From Burkholderia ambifaria (GTDB lineage Bacteria > Pseudomonadota > Gammaproteobacteria > Burkholderiales > Burkholderiaceae), in contig NZ_LKPJ01000021.1 in assembly GCF_001443045.1 (NCBI RefSeq), positions 49,973 through 113,972 on the forward strand: 64,000 nucleotides of DNA, written 5' to 3'. The notes under the pieces are model-generated. The model worked only from the letters and a program-made list of their open reading frames with translations, made no database searches and was not told the origin of the DNA. The translations under genes and the position numbers were made by a program. Every line of letters begins with the position of its first letter. The stretch's first letter is position 1. This document shows, piece by piece, positions 9,008-17,700 of the stretch.

Positions 9008-9500
9008 TCGCCCCCTTCCAGCGTGTCCAGCAACGGCCGCGCGAGATGCGGCACCTGATACACCGTACCCGCGCAGCCGTCGTCCGGATCATGCTCCGAA
9101 ACGCGCCCCGCGTCGGCCTCCAGCGCGCCGGATCGACATCGACGGCCGCTGCGACGACACCCGCCCGGCCCGCCGTCTCGCGATTGCGCGCGATCTCCCG
9201 CGCAGCCAACTCGATGCGGCGGTCATCCTTCAGCATGACCGCCAGCGCCTCGACGGCGAGACGATCCTGTCGGAATCGTTCGGCTGGATGGCCGCGGCCG
9301 ATTTCGAGTACCATCCGCCGCAACCGCTGCGGCTCACCACGCAGGCCGAGCCTTGCAGCATACGGCGCATGGCGGCCGACACGGGGCGAATCGCGAACGC
9401 GGCGTCGCCGTTGGTCTGCGTGACAGTGCCGAATCCCGGCCCGATGCGGCGCGCGTCGCGGGCGGGTTCGCCCGCTGCCTCGCCCGCTCGCGGTATCCTT
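9004..9500 (-). pseudogene. Probable frameshifted remnant of an unrecognised gene
   Basis: Three minus-strand frames in succession look coding, each with very high G/C third positions, but none is open throughout. One reads ...GFGTVTQTNGDAAFAIRPVS (about 9440-9370). A second reads DRRIELAAREIARNRETAGR (about 9225-9165). A third reads ...VYQVPHLARPLLDTLEGGE and stops at 9004. A frame jump near 9121 joins the second to the third. The third segment has no start codon of its own before an upstream TGA. This pattern suggests a decayed gene or sequencing indels; no family could be named. Confidence 0.35.
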
Positions 9501-9639
9501 CTCACATGCCGTCGCGTTGCCGCCCCGTTCATCGGCCGGCCCCGCGACGGGCATGTGGATGCGCGGACCGCGCAGCGCATTCGCCCCGGCCGAGACAGAA
9601 AGCGCCCGCCGTGCGGGCAACCCATTGCATGCTCCGTGC

Positions 9640-10245
9640 ATGCCGACAACGATCAACGTGACTTACACCCTATCCGCCTCCCGCACGACCGAGCTCGAAA
9701 TCCGCAAGAGCCGTTTCATCGCATACGCGATCCCCGTCGACGACCGCGACGCCGCGATGCAGGCAATCCAGCGCCTGCGCGACGAGCACCCGACCGCCAC
9801 CCACGTGTGCTGGGCGCTGCTCGCGGGCGGGCAATCCGGCATGTCGGACGACGGCGAGCCGTCGGGCACCGCCGGCCGGCCGATCCTCGAAGTCCTGCGT
9901 CATCACGATCTCGACGGTGTGCTCGGCGCGGTCGTCCGCTACTACGGCGGCGTGAAGCTCGGCGCGGGTGGCCTGGTGCGCGCCTATACGGATGCGATCG
10001 CCTCCGCGCTGCTCGACGCCGAGCGCATCGAACGCATTCGCCACACGCGGTTCGCGATCGAAATCGGCTATCCGGACGAAGCGCGCGTGCGCCGCTGGAT
10101 CGAGCAGGCGGGTTACGAGCTGGCGGACAGTGCGTACGGGATGACGGTGAGGCTCGTGATCAAGCTGCCGGAAACGGTCGAAGCGGCAGCGAAAACCGAG
10201 CTGTTCGACCTGACGCAGGGGCGCTCGGGCTTCCCTGACCTGTAA
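9640..10245 (+). CDS. YigZ/IMPACT family protein
   Basis: The 201-residue length is usual for bacterial YigZ. The N-terminal UPF0029/IMPACT domain (about 12-125) shows KSRFIAYAIPV, ATHVCWALLAGG, DDGEPSGTAGRP and the signature VRYYGGVKLGAGGLVRAY. A C-terminal ferredoxin-like domain of the RNA-binding type follows (about 140-198). The biochemical role is not settled; eukaryotic IMPACT regulates the eIF2 kinase GCN2. The start was taken at ATG 9640; no ribosome site is evident and a GTG at 9658 is possible. It stands alone between a remnant and a small hypothetical gene. Confidence 0.85.
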   Translation: MPTTINVTYTLSASRTTELEIRKSRFIAYAIPVDDRDAAMQAIQRLRDEHPTATHVCWALLAGGQSGMSDDGEPSGTAGRPILEVLRHHDLDGVLGAVVRYYGGVKLGAGGLVRAYTDAIASALLDAERIERIRHTRFAIEIGYPDEARVRRWIEQAGYELADSAYGMTVRLVIKLPETVEAAAKTELFDLTQGRSGFPDL

Positions 10246-10339
10246 TGCGCTGCCGACCGCAGTGCGTCGGCGCCACGGATTCGCAACGATCCCCGCGAAA
10301 ATTCAGATACACGCGGCACTAGTTCAGGTGCGCCGGCGC

Positions 10340-10522
10340 ATGGCGAATCCTGCGCCGACCGCGCGGGAAATCTTCGGGCAGGGTTACAGCGATCGCGCGA
10401 CGCTGTTCACGATCGGCGCGAAATATCGCGATCCGGCGACGGGCGCCACGGGGGGCGGCCGCGGCCGCGTGCTCGCCTGGATCGCGGACCGCGACCGTGG
10501 CGCGCTCCTGATTTGGGCGTGA
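10340..10522 (+). CDS. Hypothetical 60-aa protein
   Basis: A short frame with acceptable codon use starts at an ATG preceded by an AGGTG-like site about 9 bp upstream. The product has a helical N-terminus (TAREIFGQGYSDR), a Gly-rich middle (GATGGGRGR) and a hydrophobic end. I recognise no motif. It sits between yigZ and the convergent ppk2. It may be a small Burkholderia-specific protein or not a gene at all. Confidence 0.4.
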   Translation: MANPAPTAREIFGQGYSDRATLFTIGAKYRDPATGATGGGRGRVLAWIADRDRGALLIWA

Positions 10523-10583
10523 CGCGCGCCGCGTTGCACCGCGCGCCCCTGTAGCCGCTCCGATCGGCCCGAACCGCTCACGC

Positions 10584-11534
10584 TCAATAAGTATCCGGCA
10601 CGATCATGTCGTCCGGCGTCGGCCGGCGAATGTAGTCCTCGTGATGCTCGCGCTGCGGCAAATCGATCGTCGGGCGCGGCACCTCGTGATACGGCACCTG
10701 GGTCAGCAGATGGTGGATGCAGTTCAGGCGCGCGCGCTTCTTGTCGACCGCCTGCACGACCCACCACGGCGCCTCGGTGATATGCGTGCGCTGCAGCATT
10801 TCTTCCTTCGCGGCCGTATAGGCTTCCCAGCGGCGGCGGCTCTCGAGGTCCATCGGGCTCAGCTTCCACTGCTTCAGCGGATCCTCGATCCGGCTCTGGA
10901 AGCGTACTTCCTGCTCGTGATCGGTGATCGAAAACCAGTACTTGACGATCTGGATCCCGCTGCGCACCAGCATCTTCTCGAACTCGGGCACCGAGCGGAA
11001 AAATTCCTCGTATTCGTCGTCGGTACAGAAATTCATCACGCGCTCGACGCCTGCGCGGTTGTACCAGCTGCGATCGAACAGCACGATCTCGCCGCCGGCC
11101 GGCAGATGCGCGACATAGCGCTGGAAATACCATTGCGTGCGCTCGCGGTTGCTCGGCGCCGGCAGCGCCGCCACGCGGCACACGCGCGGATTCAGGCGCT
11201 GCGTGATGCGCTTGATCGCGCCGCCCTTGCCGGCCGCGTCGCGCCCTTCGAAAATCACGACGAGCCGGTGCCCCGTGCTCACGACCCAGTCCTGCAGCTT
11301 CACGAGCTCGCCCTGCAGCCGGAACAGCTCGCGGAAATACTGCTTGCGCGCTTCCCGGCGCTCCGGCGAAAACAGCAGATCCTCGTGGTCGTCGAAGCGG
11401 CGGTCGTCGAGCTCCATTTCGAGTTCTTCGTCGTATGCGTCGACGAGGTCTTCCTCGAAGCGGCGCTGGCGCGACTCCAGCGATGCCGTATCGGTGAAGT
11501 TGTCGGTCTCGGTGCGGGTATCGTTGTCGCCCAT
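10584..11534 (-). CDS. ppk2: Polyphosphate kinase 2
   Basis: The 316-residue enzyme uses inorganic polyphosphate to phosphorylate nucleotides. It has an acidic N-terminal tail (about 1-60), Walker A GRDAAGKGG at 97-105, a lid with basic residues, and Walker B LFDRSWYNRAGVERV (about 150-165). The start at 11534 has AAGGAGG 5 bp upstream. The length and single P-loop domain match one-domain PPK2; I cannot assign the class (ADP- or AMP-preferring). It is a single gene reading toward the small hypothetical gene. PPK2 enzymes are linked to stationary-phase energy balance. Confidence 0.93.
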   Translation of the reverse strand: MGDNDTRTETDNFTDTASLESRQRRFEEDLVDAYDEELEMELDDRRFDDHEDLLFSPERREARKQYFRELFRLQGELVKLQDWVVSTGHRLVVIFEGRDAAGKGGAIKRITQRLNPRVCRVAALPAPSNRERTQWYFQRYVAHLPAGGEIVLFDRSWYNRAGVERVMNFCTDDEYEEFFRSVPEFEKMLVRSGIQIVKYWFSITDHEQEVRFQSRIEDPLKQWKLSPMDLESRRRWEAYTAAKEEMLQRTHITEAPWWVVQAVDKKRARLNCIHHLLTQVPYHEVPRPTIDLPQREHHEDYIRRPTPDDMIVPDTY

Positions 11535-11687
11535 GGGGCCTCCTTCCTTCAATTGACGCAGCCAAACTCCACCATTATCCCAGCGTCGTGCGTCAAATTG
11601 ATGAAAAAGGGGCCGACCATGTTGCGGCCGTCGCCCATCGGCTGCTCCGGCAACGGCGGCGCCGGTGCGGCCGGACAGCCCTAGCAT

Positions 11688-11714
11688 GAAAAATGCCGGG
11701 CGCGAGCCCGGCAT
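11688..11714 (-). terminator. Rho-independent terminator after ggt
   Basis: A perfect 9-bp stem, ATGCCGGGC/GCCCGGCAT with a GCGA/TCGC loop (11693-11714), is followed on the minus strand by TTTTTC. It lies about 50 bp after the ggt stop codon. Confidence 0.85.
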
Positions 11715-11762
11715 CGAGCGCCGTCGGCACGACCGCCTCGGCGGTCGCGCGTCGGGCCTGCG

Positions 11763-13484
11763 TCACCGAATGATCCGCGTAACGCCGCGCCCGCGCGGAT
11801 CGGCCATCGCCTCCGGCGTCTTGCCGTCGATCTTGATCACCTGGATGTCGCCGCTGAAGTCCTGCCCCTTCAGCGTGTAGCCACGTGCCTCGATCTGCTT
11901 CGCGAGCTCGCCCTCGATCGGATGGTACGGCTCCCAGAAGATCGTGTTCGGCGGCAGCAGCTGATGATGGAAGCGCATCGCGCCGACAGCCTCCTTCAAC
12001 GGCATCTTGAAGTCGTAGATGTTGTTGATCACCTGGAAGATCGACGTGAAGATTCGCGAGCCGCCCGGCGTGCCGATCACGAGCGACACCTTGCCGTCCT
12101 TCGTCATGATCGTCGGCGACATCGACGACAGCGGACGCTTCTTGGGCTCGATCGCGTTCGCATCGCTGCCGACCACGCCGAACATGTTCGCGACGCCAGG
12201 CTTCGCAGAGAAGTCGTCCATCTCGTCGTTCAGCACGATGCCGGTGCCGTCGGCGATCACGCCCGAACCGAAATAGCCGTTGATCGTGTACGTGTTCGAC
12301 ACCGCGTTGCCCCACTTGTCGACGACCGAGAAGTGCGTCGTCTCCGCCTTCTCCGGCATCGACGTGCCGAGGCCCGGCTGCACGCTCTTCGTGTCGGACG
12401 GTTCCTTCGGATTGACCTCCGCCGCGCGCTTCGCGATGTACGCGTCGTCGGTCAGCTGCGCGATCGGCACCTTGTAGAAATCAGGATCGCCGAGGTATTG
12501 CGCACGATCGGCGAACACGCGCTTCTCGATCTCCGCGATCAGATGGATGTACTGCGGCGAATTGAGCGCCACGCCGTCGAAGTCCTTCTTCAGGTCGGCC
12601 TTCATCTTCAGCAGTTGCACGAGGCCGATGCCGCCCGAGCTCGGCGGCGGCGCGGTGATCACGTCATAGCCGTTCCATTTCGCCTGCACCGGCTGGCGCC
12701 ACACCGCGCGGTATTGCGCGAGATCCTCGGTGGTGATGAGTCCGTTGCCGTCGCCGGTCTTCATCGACGCGGCAATCAGTTCTGCCGTCTTGCCCTTGTA
12801 GAAACCTTCGGCGCCGTCGTTCGCGATGCGCGTGAGCACGCCGGCAAGATCGGGCTGCTTGAAATTCGTGCCGGCCTTCATCGTCGAGAAGTACTTGTCG
12901 AAATTGGTCTTGCCGCCGAACTCCTTCGACGCATCGACACCGCGCTGCGCCAGCTGTTCGTCGACGACGAAGCCGTCGCGCGCATAGTGGATCGCCGGCG
13001 CGAGCACCTGCTTCCACTTCAGCTTGCCGAAGCGCTTCTGCGCTTCCCACATGCCCGCGACCGTGCCCGGCACGCCAACCGCGCGCGGGCCGTACAGGCT
13101 CATGCCCTTGACGACGTTGCCGTCCTTGTCGAGGTACATGTCCTTCGTCGCGGCGAGCGGCGCGCGCTCGCGGTAGTCGATGAAGTACGGCTTGCCATCC
13201 TTGTAGATCGTCATGAAACCGCCGCCGCCGATGTTGCCGGCTTCCGGATACGTGACGGCCAGCGTGAACGCGATCGCGACAGCCGCGTCGATCGCGTTGC
13301 CGCCTTCCTTGAAGATCTGCTGCGCGGCGTCCGCGCTGTACTTGTCGGCCACCGCGACCGCCGAGCTCGTCAGGACCGCCGGCTGCGGTCCTTTCGCATA
13401 AGCCGGCGCGTTCGGCAGGAAGCCGACACCGGCCACCGTCGCGAGCACGACGGCGGAAGTCTTGAAGCGATTCAGCGTAGTCAT
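11763..13484 (-). CDS. ggt: Gamma-glutamyltransferase, periplasmic
   Basis: The 573-residue precursor hydrolyses or transfers the gamma-glutamyl group of glutathione and related peptides. It has a signal peptide (VVLATVAGVGFLPNAPAYA), then the Ntn-hydrolase proenzyme. The N-terminal NIGGGGFMTIY region binds the glutamyl group. The autocatalytic and nucleophilic threonine is Thr383 in TTHFSVVD, where the chain splits into large and small subunits. The PLSSMSPTI segment forms the oxyanion region. The start has GGGGGA about 6 bp upstream; longer in-frame starts would bury the signal peptide. Periplasmic Ggt could supply Cys-Gly and glutamate, complementing the peptide-uptake operon at 26207-36426. 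Confidence 0.95.
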   Translation of the reverse strand: MTTLNRFKTSAVVLATVAGVGFLPNAPAYAKGPQPAVLTSSAVAVADKYSADAAQQIFKEGGNAIDAAVAIAFTLAVTYPEAGNIGGGGFMTIYKDGKPYFIDYRERAPLAATKDMYLDKDGNVVKGMSLYGPRAVGVPGTVAGMWEAQKRFGKLKWKQVLAPAIHYARDGFVVDEQLAQRGVDASKEFGGKTNFDKYFSTMKAGTNFKQPDLAGVLTRIANDGAEGFYKGKTAELIAASMKTGDGNGLITTEDLAQYRAVWRQPVQAKWNGYDVITAPPPSSGGIGLVQLLKMKADLKKDFDGVALNSPQYIHLIAEIEKRVFADRAQYLGDPDFYKVPIAQLTDDAYIAKRAAEVNPKEPSDTKSVQPGLGTSMPEKAETTHFSVVDKWGNAVSNTYTINGYFGSGVIADGTGIVLNDEMDDFSAKPGVANMFGVVGSDANAIEPKKRPLSSMSPTIMTKDGKVSLVIGTPGGSRIFTSIFQVINNIYDFKMPLKEAVGAMRFHHQLLPPNTIFWEPYHPIEGELAKQIEARGYTLKGQDFSGDIQVIKIDGKTPEAMADPRGRGVTRIIR

Positions 13485-13880
13485 TGCATGTCCCCCATGT
13501 GGATCTCCTTCAGGCAGGAAAGGCGCCTGATCCGCACGTATCCGCTGGCACACCGGAGGATATGTGCGGCTTCGTAGTATAGGGGGACAAAAAGGGTCGA
13601 ACACGCGACGCACGACGAACACGTGCAGATTGTGCGGGCCCGGTCGCACATCCGGTAGAAACGGACACGCGTATCGGTCGAAATTACGCACTCCGCTCGT
13701 TATCGCGCAATGCACAAATCCGAAAGTTGCAAAACTCACGGCCGCTCATGCTGCACATGCAAAAAATCTGCGATCGAACCGCCCGCTGCGCGGGCCGATC
13801 TGAGAAGATAGCGCCCCGCTTTCGCGACGCATCGTTGCTGTCGCTCGCACGCCGCTTCACGTTTCTTCGTTTCGTTCCCT
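13485..13880. other. Divergent intergenic region between ggt and the YdjM-like gene (396 bp)
   Basis: No credible gene. On the minus strand a TATACT -10-like hexamer lies at 13576-13581, about 90 bp before ggt; the -35 is poor. Composition is less GC-rich near 13680-13760, as expected of a promoter region. Nothing else stands out. Confidence 0.5.
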
Positions 13881-14405
13881 ATGGCATCACACAATGCGCA
13901 TCACGCGTCCGGCTTCGCAGCCGGTGTCGTCGCCGCCGTCCTCGTTGCGCAAACCGGCGCGACCGGACCCTTGCACACAGGTCTGCTCGCCGCGTTCGCG
14001 GCCGGCGTCGCGGGTGGCACCGCGCCCGACTGGCTCGAAGTCGCGTGGTGGACCCGCAAGCGCCGCCTGTGGATCACGCACCGCACCGTCACGCACTGGG
14101 GCATCGGCTGGATCGCGCTGCTCGCGCTCGGATGGCACGGACTCACGCATCATCCGCATCCGCTGTGGGCCGCGCCGCTGTTCGGTTTCGCATGCGGCGG
14201 CGTGATGCACCTGCTCGCCGACTGGCCGAATCCGCTCGGCGTGCCGTGGATCTGGCGGCGCCACTCGCTGAACCTGTGGAACAGCGGACATTGCGACCTG
14301 ATCGTCGTGGCCGCCGCATGGGGCGGCGCGCTGTGGCTTGCGCAGTCGCTGTGGACGCGCGCACCGTTCCTCGAACACTGGCTCGGCTGGCTGCATCGCG
14401 TGTAA
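13881..14405 (+). CDS. YdjM-type inner-membrane protein, putative metal-dependent hydrolase (DUF457)
   Basis: The 174-residue protein has four to five membrane segments. It carries the family's histidine/aspartate motifs: GTAPDWLE (about 46-53), WITHRTVTHWG (about 64-74) and GGVMHLLADWPNPLGVPW (about 111-128). In E. coli the homologue YdjM is LexA-regulated, but no LexA box was seen here. The enzymatic activity is inferred from the conserved polar residues and is not proven for the family. It precedes the helicase gene on the same strand with a 355-bp gap, so the two are probably separate. Confidence 0.8.
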   Translation: MASHNAHHASGFAAGVVAAVLVAQTGATGPLHTGLLAAFAAGVAGGTAPDWLEVAWWTRKRRLWITHRTVTHWGIGWIALLALGWHGLTHHPHPLWAAPLFGFACGGVMHLLADWPNPLGVPWIWRRHSLNLWNSGHCDLIVVAAAWGGALWLAQSLWTRAPFLEHWLGWLHRV

Positions 14406-14760
14406 TTGCGCGCCGTTTTTGCCGCCGCTGCGCCAGCGCAACGGCGACGTCGAGGCGATCGCGCGCGTGCAGTCGCGTGCAGTCGACGCATCGCGCCGTT
14501 GACCCGGCGCCCCTCGACCGCAGCCGCCTCCTTCCGCCGGGCCGGCGCCCGTGCACGCCGGCGCCCGTGACCGAACGGACGCCGTTGCCGTTGTCCGCGC
14601 ACACTCGCATACCTGTTGAAACGCCGTCACCGCGCCTCATCTGCATCTGCGACGCGTGCATTCCCCCGCCCGCGGTGCCCGGCACGCACACGCGACGTCT
14701 GGCACACTGACGATTCGCGCGCGGCCGCCCCGTGCGCTCGCACCCCATTTCAACGCTCCG
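14406..14760 (+). other. Gap between the YdjM-like gene and lhr (355 bp)
   Basis: No gene-like frame and no clear terminator or promoter. A short direct repeat CGCGTGCAGT occurs twice near 14463-14482. I see nothing else. Confidence 0.4.
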
Positions 14761-17700
14761 ATGGACGTCACCGCCACCCGCCCCGCCAACGCGCTCGACG
14801 TGTTCCACCCGGCCGTCGCCGCGTGGTTCCGCCGCACGTTCGCCGCCCCGACCGGCGCGCAGGCGCTCGCGTGGCCGCACATCAAGGCCGGCCGGTCGAC
14901 GCTCGTCGCCGCGCCGACCGGCTCCGGCAAGACGCTCACCGGATTCCTGTGCGCGCTCGACGACCTCGTGCGCGATGCGCTCGCACACGACGGCGCGCCG
15001 CCCGACGCGACGCTCGTCGTCTACGTGTCGCCGCTGAAGGCGCTGTCGAACGATATCCACGTGAACCTCGACGCACCGCTCGCCGGCATCGCCGAGTCGC
15101 TCGCGCAGCTCGGTCTGCCGGTGCCGGCGATCCGCACCGCCGTGCGCACCGGCGACACCACGCAGGCCGAACGCGCGGCGCTGCGCAAGCGCGCGCCGCA
15201 CATCCTCGTGACGACGCCCGAGTCGCTGTACGTGCTGCTGTCGTCGACGTCGGGACGACAGATGCTGTCGAGCGTGCGCTCGGTGATCGTCGACGAAATC
15301 CACGCACTAGCGTCGTCCAAGCGCGGCAGCCACCTCGCGCTGTCGCTCGAACGCCTCGACGCACTGGCAGGCCGCGCGTTGCCGCGCATCGGGTTGTCAG
15401 CCACGCAGAAGCCGATCGACGCGGTCGCGCGCTTCCTGGTCGGCGGCCCGATCGATGCGCCGCGCGACTGCACGATCGTCGACACCGGCCACACGCGCGA
15501 ACGCGACCTCGCGCTCGAACTGCCGAACGTGCCGCTCGAACCGGTGATGGCGACCGACGTGTGGGAACAGGTGTACGACCGGATCGCCGCGCTCGCCGCC
15601 GCGCATCGCACGACGCTCGTATTCGTGAATACGCGGCGCACCGCGGAGCGCATGGCGCGCCATCTCGCCGATCGCCTCGGCAAGGACGCGATCGCCGCGC
15701 ATCACGGCAGTCTCGCGAAGGAACATCGCTTCGACGCGGAACAGCGGTTGAAGCGCGGCGAGCTGAAGCTGCTCGTCGCGACCGCATCGCTCGAACTCGG
15801 CATCGACATCGGCGACGTCGATCTCGTGTGCCAGGTCGGTTCGCCGCGCGGGATCGCACCGTTCCTGCAGCGCGTCGGCCGCTCCGGGCACCATGTCGGC
15901 GGCGTGCCGAAGGGCCGCCTGTTCCCGCTGTCGCGCGACGAGCTGGTCGAATGCGCGGCGCTGCTCGACTGCGTGCAACGCGGCGAGCTCGACGCGTTGC
16001 GGATTCCCGAGGCACCGCTCGACGTGCTCGCGCAGCAGATCGTCGCCGAAGTCGCCTGCGCGGAATGGCGGGAGGACGCGCTGTACGCGAGCTTCACGCG
16101 CGCGGCGCCGTATGCACGCCTGTCACGCGAACGCTTCGACGACGTGATGAAGATGCTCGCCGAAGGTTTCACGAGCCGCCGCGGCGTACGCGGCGCGTAT
16201 CTGCATCGCGACGTGGTCGGCGGCACGGTGCGCGGGCGCCGCAACGCGATGATGACCGCGACGACATCGGGCGGCACGATTCCCGACATGGCCGACTACG
16301 CGGTATTGCTCGAACCGCAGGGCATCCAGGTCGGCACCGTCAATGAGGATTTCGCGATCGAGAGCCTGGCGGGCGACGTGTTCCAGCTCGGCAACCAGTC
16401 GTACCGGATCATTCGCGTGGAAACGGGCCGCGTGCGCGTCGAGGACGCGCAAGGCCAGTCGCCGAGCATTCCGTTCTGGCTCGGCGAGGCGCCCGGACGC
16501 AGCGACGAGCTGTCGGCGGCAGTCGGCCGGCTGCGCGCACGGCTCGACGGGCTGTTCGCCGAAGGCGATCGGCAAGCGGATGCCGGTGGACGCAAACGCG
16601 CGAGCGGCGATGCGGCCGGCAAGACCGGCGCGCCCGGCAAGGCCAGGCAATTGCCGGAAGCCCATGCCGTCGCCGATTCGCGAAGCAACGCCGACGGCCC
16701 CGCGATCGGCCCGGCCGAAAACCGCCTCGTGCCGGCGCTGCGCTGGCTCGTCGACGATCTGCACCTGTCGCGCGACGCAGCCAGCCAGATCGCCGACTAT
16801 CTCGCGCGCACGCGCTCGGCACTTGGCGCGCTGCCGACCCAGGACACGCTCGTGATGGAGCGCTTCTTCGACGAATCGGGCGGCACGCAACTGGTGATCC
16901 ATTCGCCGTTCGGTAGCCGCATCAACCGCGCGTGGGGGCTCGCGCTGCGCAAGCGCTTCTGCCGCAGTTTCAACTTCGAGCTGCAGGCCGCCGCGACCGA
17001 CGACGCGATCATTCTTTCGCTGTCGCTCGCACATAGCTTCGCGCTCGACGAAGTGTGGCGCTACCTGCGTTCGGCCAGCGCCGAGCACGTGCTGGTCCAG
17101 GCGCTCCTCGACGCGCCGATGTTCGGTGTGCGCTGGCGCTGGAATGCGACGACCGCGCTCGCGCTGCCGCGCTTCACCGGCGGCCGGCGCACCGCCCCGC
17201 AACTGCAGCGGATGAAGAGCGAAGACTTGCTCGCGACCGTGTTCCCCGATCAGGTCGCGTGCCTCGAGAACATCGTCGGCGAACGCGAGATCCCGCACCA
17301 TCCGCTCGTCGACCAGACGCTCGACGATTGCCTGCACGACGCGATGGATACCGACGGCTGGCTCGCGCTGCTGCGCCGGATCGAAAGCGGCGCGATCGAG
17401 CTGATCGCGCGCGACCTGCCCGCGCCGTCGCCGCTCGCGGCCGAGATCCTGAACGCGAAACCGTATGCGTTCCTCGACGATGCGCCGCTCGAGGAGCGCC
17501 GCACGCAGGCCGTGCAATCGCGCCGCTGGAGCGATCCGGAATCGGCCGACGATCTCGGCGCACTCGACGCCGACGCGATCGACGCGGTGCGCGACGAAGC
17601 GTGGCCGCTCGTGCGCGATGCCGACGAAATGCACGACGCGCTGCTCACGCTCGCGTGCGTCGCCGACGGCGAAGCACAGGCGAACGAAGGCTGGCCCGAC

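Noticed and set aside
9230..9649. 139-codon minus-strand frame as an intact gene
   Set aside because: Only its middle part looks coding; the beginning is antisense to the yigZ upstream region and its end turns into a shifted frame. It was reported as part of a possible pseudogene instead.
6810..9656. 948-codon minus-strand frame across the GH3 gene
   Set aside because: Most of it is the shadow of GH3. Only its 5' part overlaps the possible pseudogene at 9004-9500, treated separately.
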